Below are positions 5,757 through 6,723 of a stretch of DNA of 6,723 nucleotides, piece by piece; the first letter of the stretch is position 1, and the number at the start of each line of letters is the position of its first letter. Made by a program: the position numbers and the translations under genes. The notes beneath the pieces are model-generated. The model searched no databases. It saw only the letters and a program-made list of their open reading frames with translations, and was not told the origin of the DNA. Origin of the DNA: CAKQOE01 sp963627215 (GTDB taxonomy: Bacteria; Bacillota; Clostridia; Peptostreptococcales; Anaerovoracaceae); assembly GCA_963627215.1 (NCBI GenBank), contig CAVGAH010000109.1, forward strand, positions 1 through 6,723, read 5' to 3'.

Positions 5757-6723
5757 CTAGCTTTCAGAATCACGGATACTGTCAATGAATTCCTGAGTAC
5801 AGTCTGCAATTTTACAGATATCATTATCGCTCAATATGTTTGCATTGATCATCGTTTTTACAATAGTAAGTTTTTCCTGCAATGCTCCGTCCTGAAAGCC
5901 AGCGACCTTGCCGTCCTGAAAGCCAGCGGCCTTGCCGTCCTGAAAGCCAGCGGCCTTGCCGTCCTCGAAACCGGCAGCTTTGCCAGCTTCAAAACCGGCG
6001 GTCTTGCCGTCTTCAAATCCCATAGCCATGCCACGCTCATAACCATTATTGTATCCGTATTTAAAATTCTCCTGATCGCGCTCACGTAATTTCACAAACT
6101 CCACCTCCACATTTCTGTTGTTCTTTACGGCAAGTACACGCGAATGGATCTTTGCTACAAAATCACTGTCAAGATCATCGGCAGTTTCAGTTGTACTGTT
6201 AATGAGGTACTTGAAAAACTTATTGATATCCATATCTCCGTTCATGTCCTTTGAATTAGTAAGAACGACAACGCTGCTTTCATCGTTAAGAGAAAGATCG
6301 TCAACTTCTATACATTTACGCTCAAAAGTATATTTCTGTTTTGCTCTGTTGAACGGGTCAAAGAGACAGATAAAGATCACAAGAGTTTTTCTGAGCTTAT
6401 TGTAATCTTCTCCTCTTTCAAGCTGATCAAGATCCATTACGCTTAAATAATAGCGACTTCTTTTACTGATATTATACTCATTCTTTTTCTGCATTTCAAC
6501 AGAATAGCGTGTTCCAGCCTCGTCATCGGCATACACATCAAGCCTTATACCATGCGCCTCAGGGTCTATTTCCATGACCCTCTGATACTGTACGATAGAT
6601 ACCTTTCTGATAGAAAAATTAAGTATCTTTTCAAGCAGCAGACGGAGTATTTCTTCATCCTGCATAACTTTGCTGAAAAGAAAATCATCGGAAAGATTGA
6701 GTTTCTGGTAAGCATCGTGAAAA
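5757..6723 (-). CDS. Rpn-family PD-(D/E)XK nuclease/putative transposase, 5' end outside window
   Basis: The frame stays open to the right edge. Before the Met at 6665 it encodes F-H-D-A-Y-Q-K-L-N-L-S-D-D-F-L-F-S-K-V, the usual start region of this family, so the real start lies beyond the window and ATG 6665 is internal. Numbering from that Met, the nuclease-like core is 1-190: R-L-D43-V-Y and V-E57-M-Q59 are the expected D...ExQ active-site residues of PD-(D/E)XK type, then R-S-R-Y-Y at 69-73 and V-I-F-I-C-L-F-D-P-F at 96-105. Residues 215-262 are six copies of an 8-residue unit of A-G-F-(E/Q)-D-G-K-A type, followed by a short helical tail. Related proteins (RpnA and relatives) are known to promote RecA-independent recombination and cut DNA; activity here is inferred. 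No inverted repeats or second transposition gene are visible nearby. It converges on the CoA-transferase operon and appears functionally unrelated. Confidence 0.88.
   Translation of the reverse strand, partial: FHDAYQKLNLSDDFLFSKVMQDEEILRLLLEKILNFSIRKVSIVQYQRVMEIDPEAHGIRLDVYADDEAGTRYSVEMQKKNEYNISKRSRYYLSVMDLDQLERGEDYNKLRKTLVIFICLFDPFNRAKQKYTFERKCIEVDDLSLNDESSVVVLTNSKDMNGDMDINKFFKYLINSTTETADDLDSDFVAKIHSRVLAVKNNRNVEVEFVKLRERDQENFKYGYNNGYERGMAMGFEDGKTAGFEAGKAAGFEDGKAAGFQDGKAAGFQDGKVAGFQDGALQEKLTIVKTMINANILSDNDICKIADCTQEFIDSIRDSES
5887..6030 (-). repeat. Six tandem 24-bp coding repeats within the Rpn-like gene
   Basis: Units start at 5887, 5911, 5935, 5959, 5983 and 6007 with no spacer between them. 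Units two and three are identical, and unit one differs from them at one base (A for G). The fourth to sixth are progressively diverged. Each unit encodes eight residues centred on G-F-(E/Q)-D-G-K. Because the unit is a multiple of three, copy-number change keeps the frame and only alters linker length. The near-identity at one end indicates recent expansion. Confidence 0.9.

Noticed and set aside
5887..6030. CRISPR-like regular repeats
   Set aside because: The units are contiguous without unique spacers, are multiples of three, and encode an in-frame peptide repeat of the Rpn protein.
5757..6723. Insertion sequence around the putative transposase
   Set aside because: No terminal inverted repeats or target duplication are visible. 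The only inverted repeat nearby is the terminator, and Rpn proteins usually stand alone. The right end is outside the window.

Overview
The window looks like chromosomal DNA from a low-to-mid GC anaerobic Firmicute of the class Clostridia. Several things suggest this. Ribosome binding sites are strong AGGAGG/AGGAGA types, and ATA is the dominant Ile codon. There is a family I (Cat1/AbfT-like) CoA-transferase and an Rpn-type PD-(D/E)XK protein with Gly-Phe-Asp-Gly-Lys repeats. The heavy ATA use is reminiscent of Mogibacterium/Eubacterium-like lineages, but that finer placement is a low-confidence inference.

Layout, left to right. (1) Positions 1-182 hold a near-consensus sigma-A promoter (TTGACG-17 nt-TATAAT) and a leader of about 120 nt with two small stem-loops. 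(2) Positions 183-1878 hold a small DUF2007 protein. It overlaps by 8 nt a gene for a fused type I 3-dehydroquinate dehydratase and shikimate kinase (AroD-AroK), so the two are probably translationally coupled. The fused enzyme performs steps 3 and 5 of the shikimate pathway. (3) Positions 1879-2006 are a spacer with a (TATAA)3T repeat and a GC-only palindrome. (4) Positions 2007-5605 form a probable three-gene transcription unit: an APC-superfamily 12-TM permease, a crotonase-fold protein lacking one of the two hydratase glutamates, and an acyl-CoA:carboxylate CoA-transferase. (5) Positions 5686-5733 hold a long perfect hairpin with T-runs on both strands, a bidirectional terminator between convergent genes. 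(6) Positions 5757-6723, minus strand, hold an Rpn-family nuclease-like gene that runs off the right edge. It carries six tandem 24-bp units encoding an 8-residue repeat.

How the genes may work together. DUF2007 and AroD-AroK form an aromatic-precursor biosynthesis unit with an accessory protein of unknown role. The permease, crotonase and CoA-transferase set reads as an uptake-activation-conversion module for a small carboxylate or amino-acid-like substrate: import, activation by CoA transfer, chemistry on an enoyl-CoA type intermediate, then CoA recycling. The substrate cannot be read from the sequence. I see no CRISPR array, rRNA, tRNA or complete insertion sequence. The less ordinary points are the enzyme fusion, the altered active-site positions in the permease and crotonase, the three GC-only palindromes placed in gene leaders, and the near-identical repeats in the Rpn gene.
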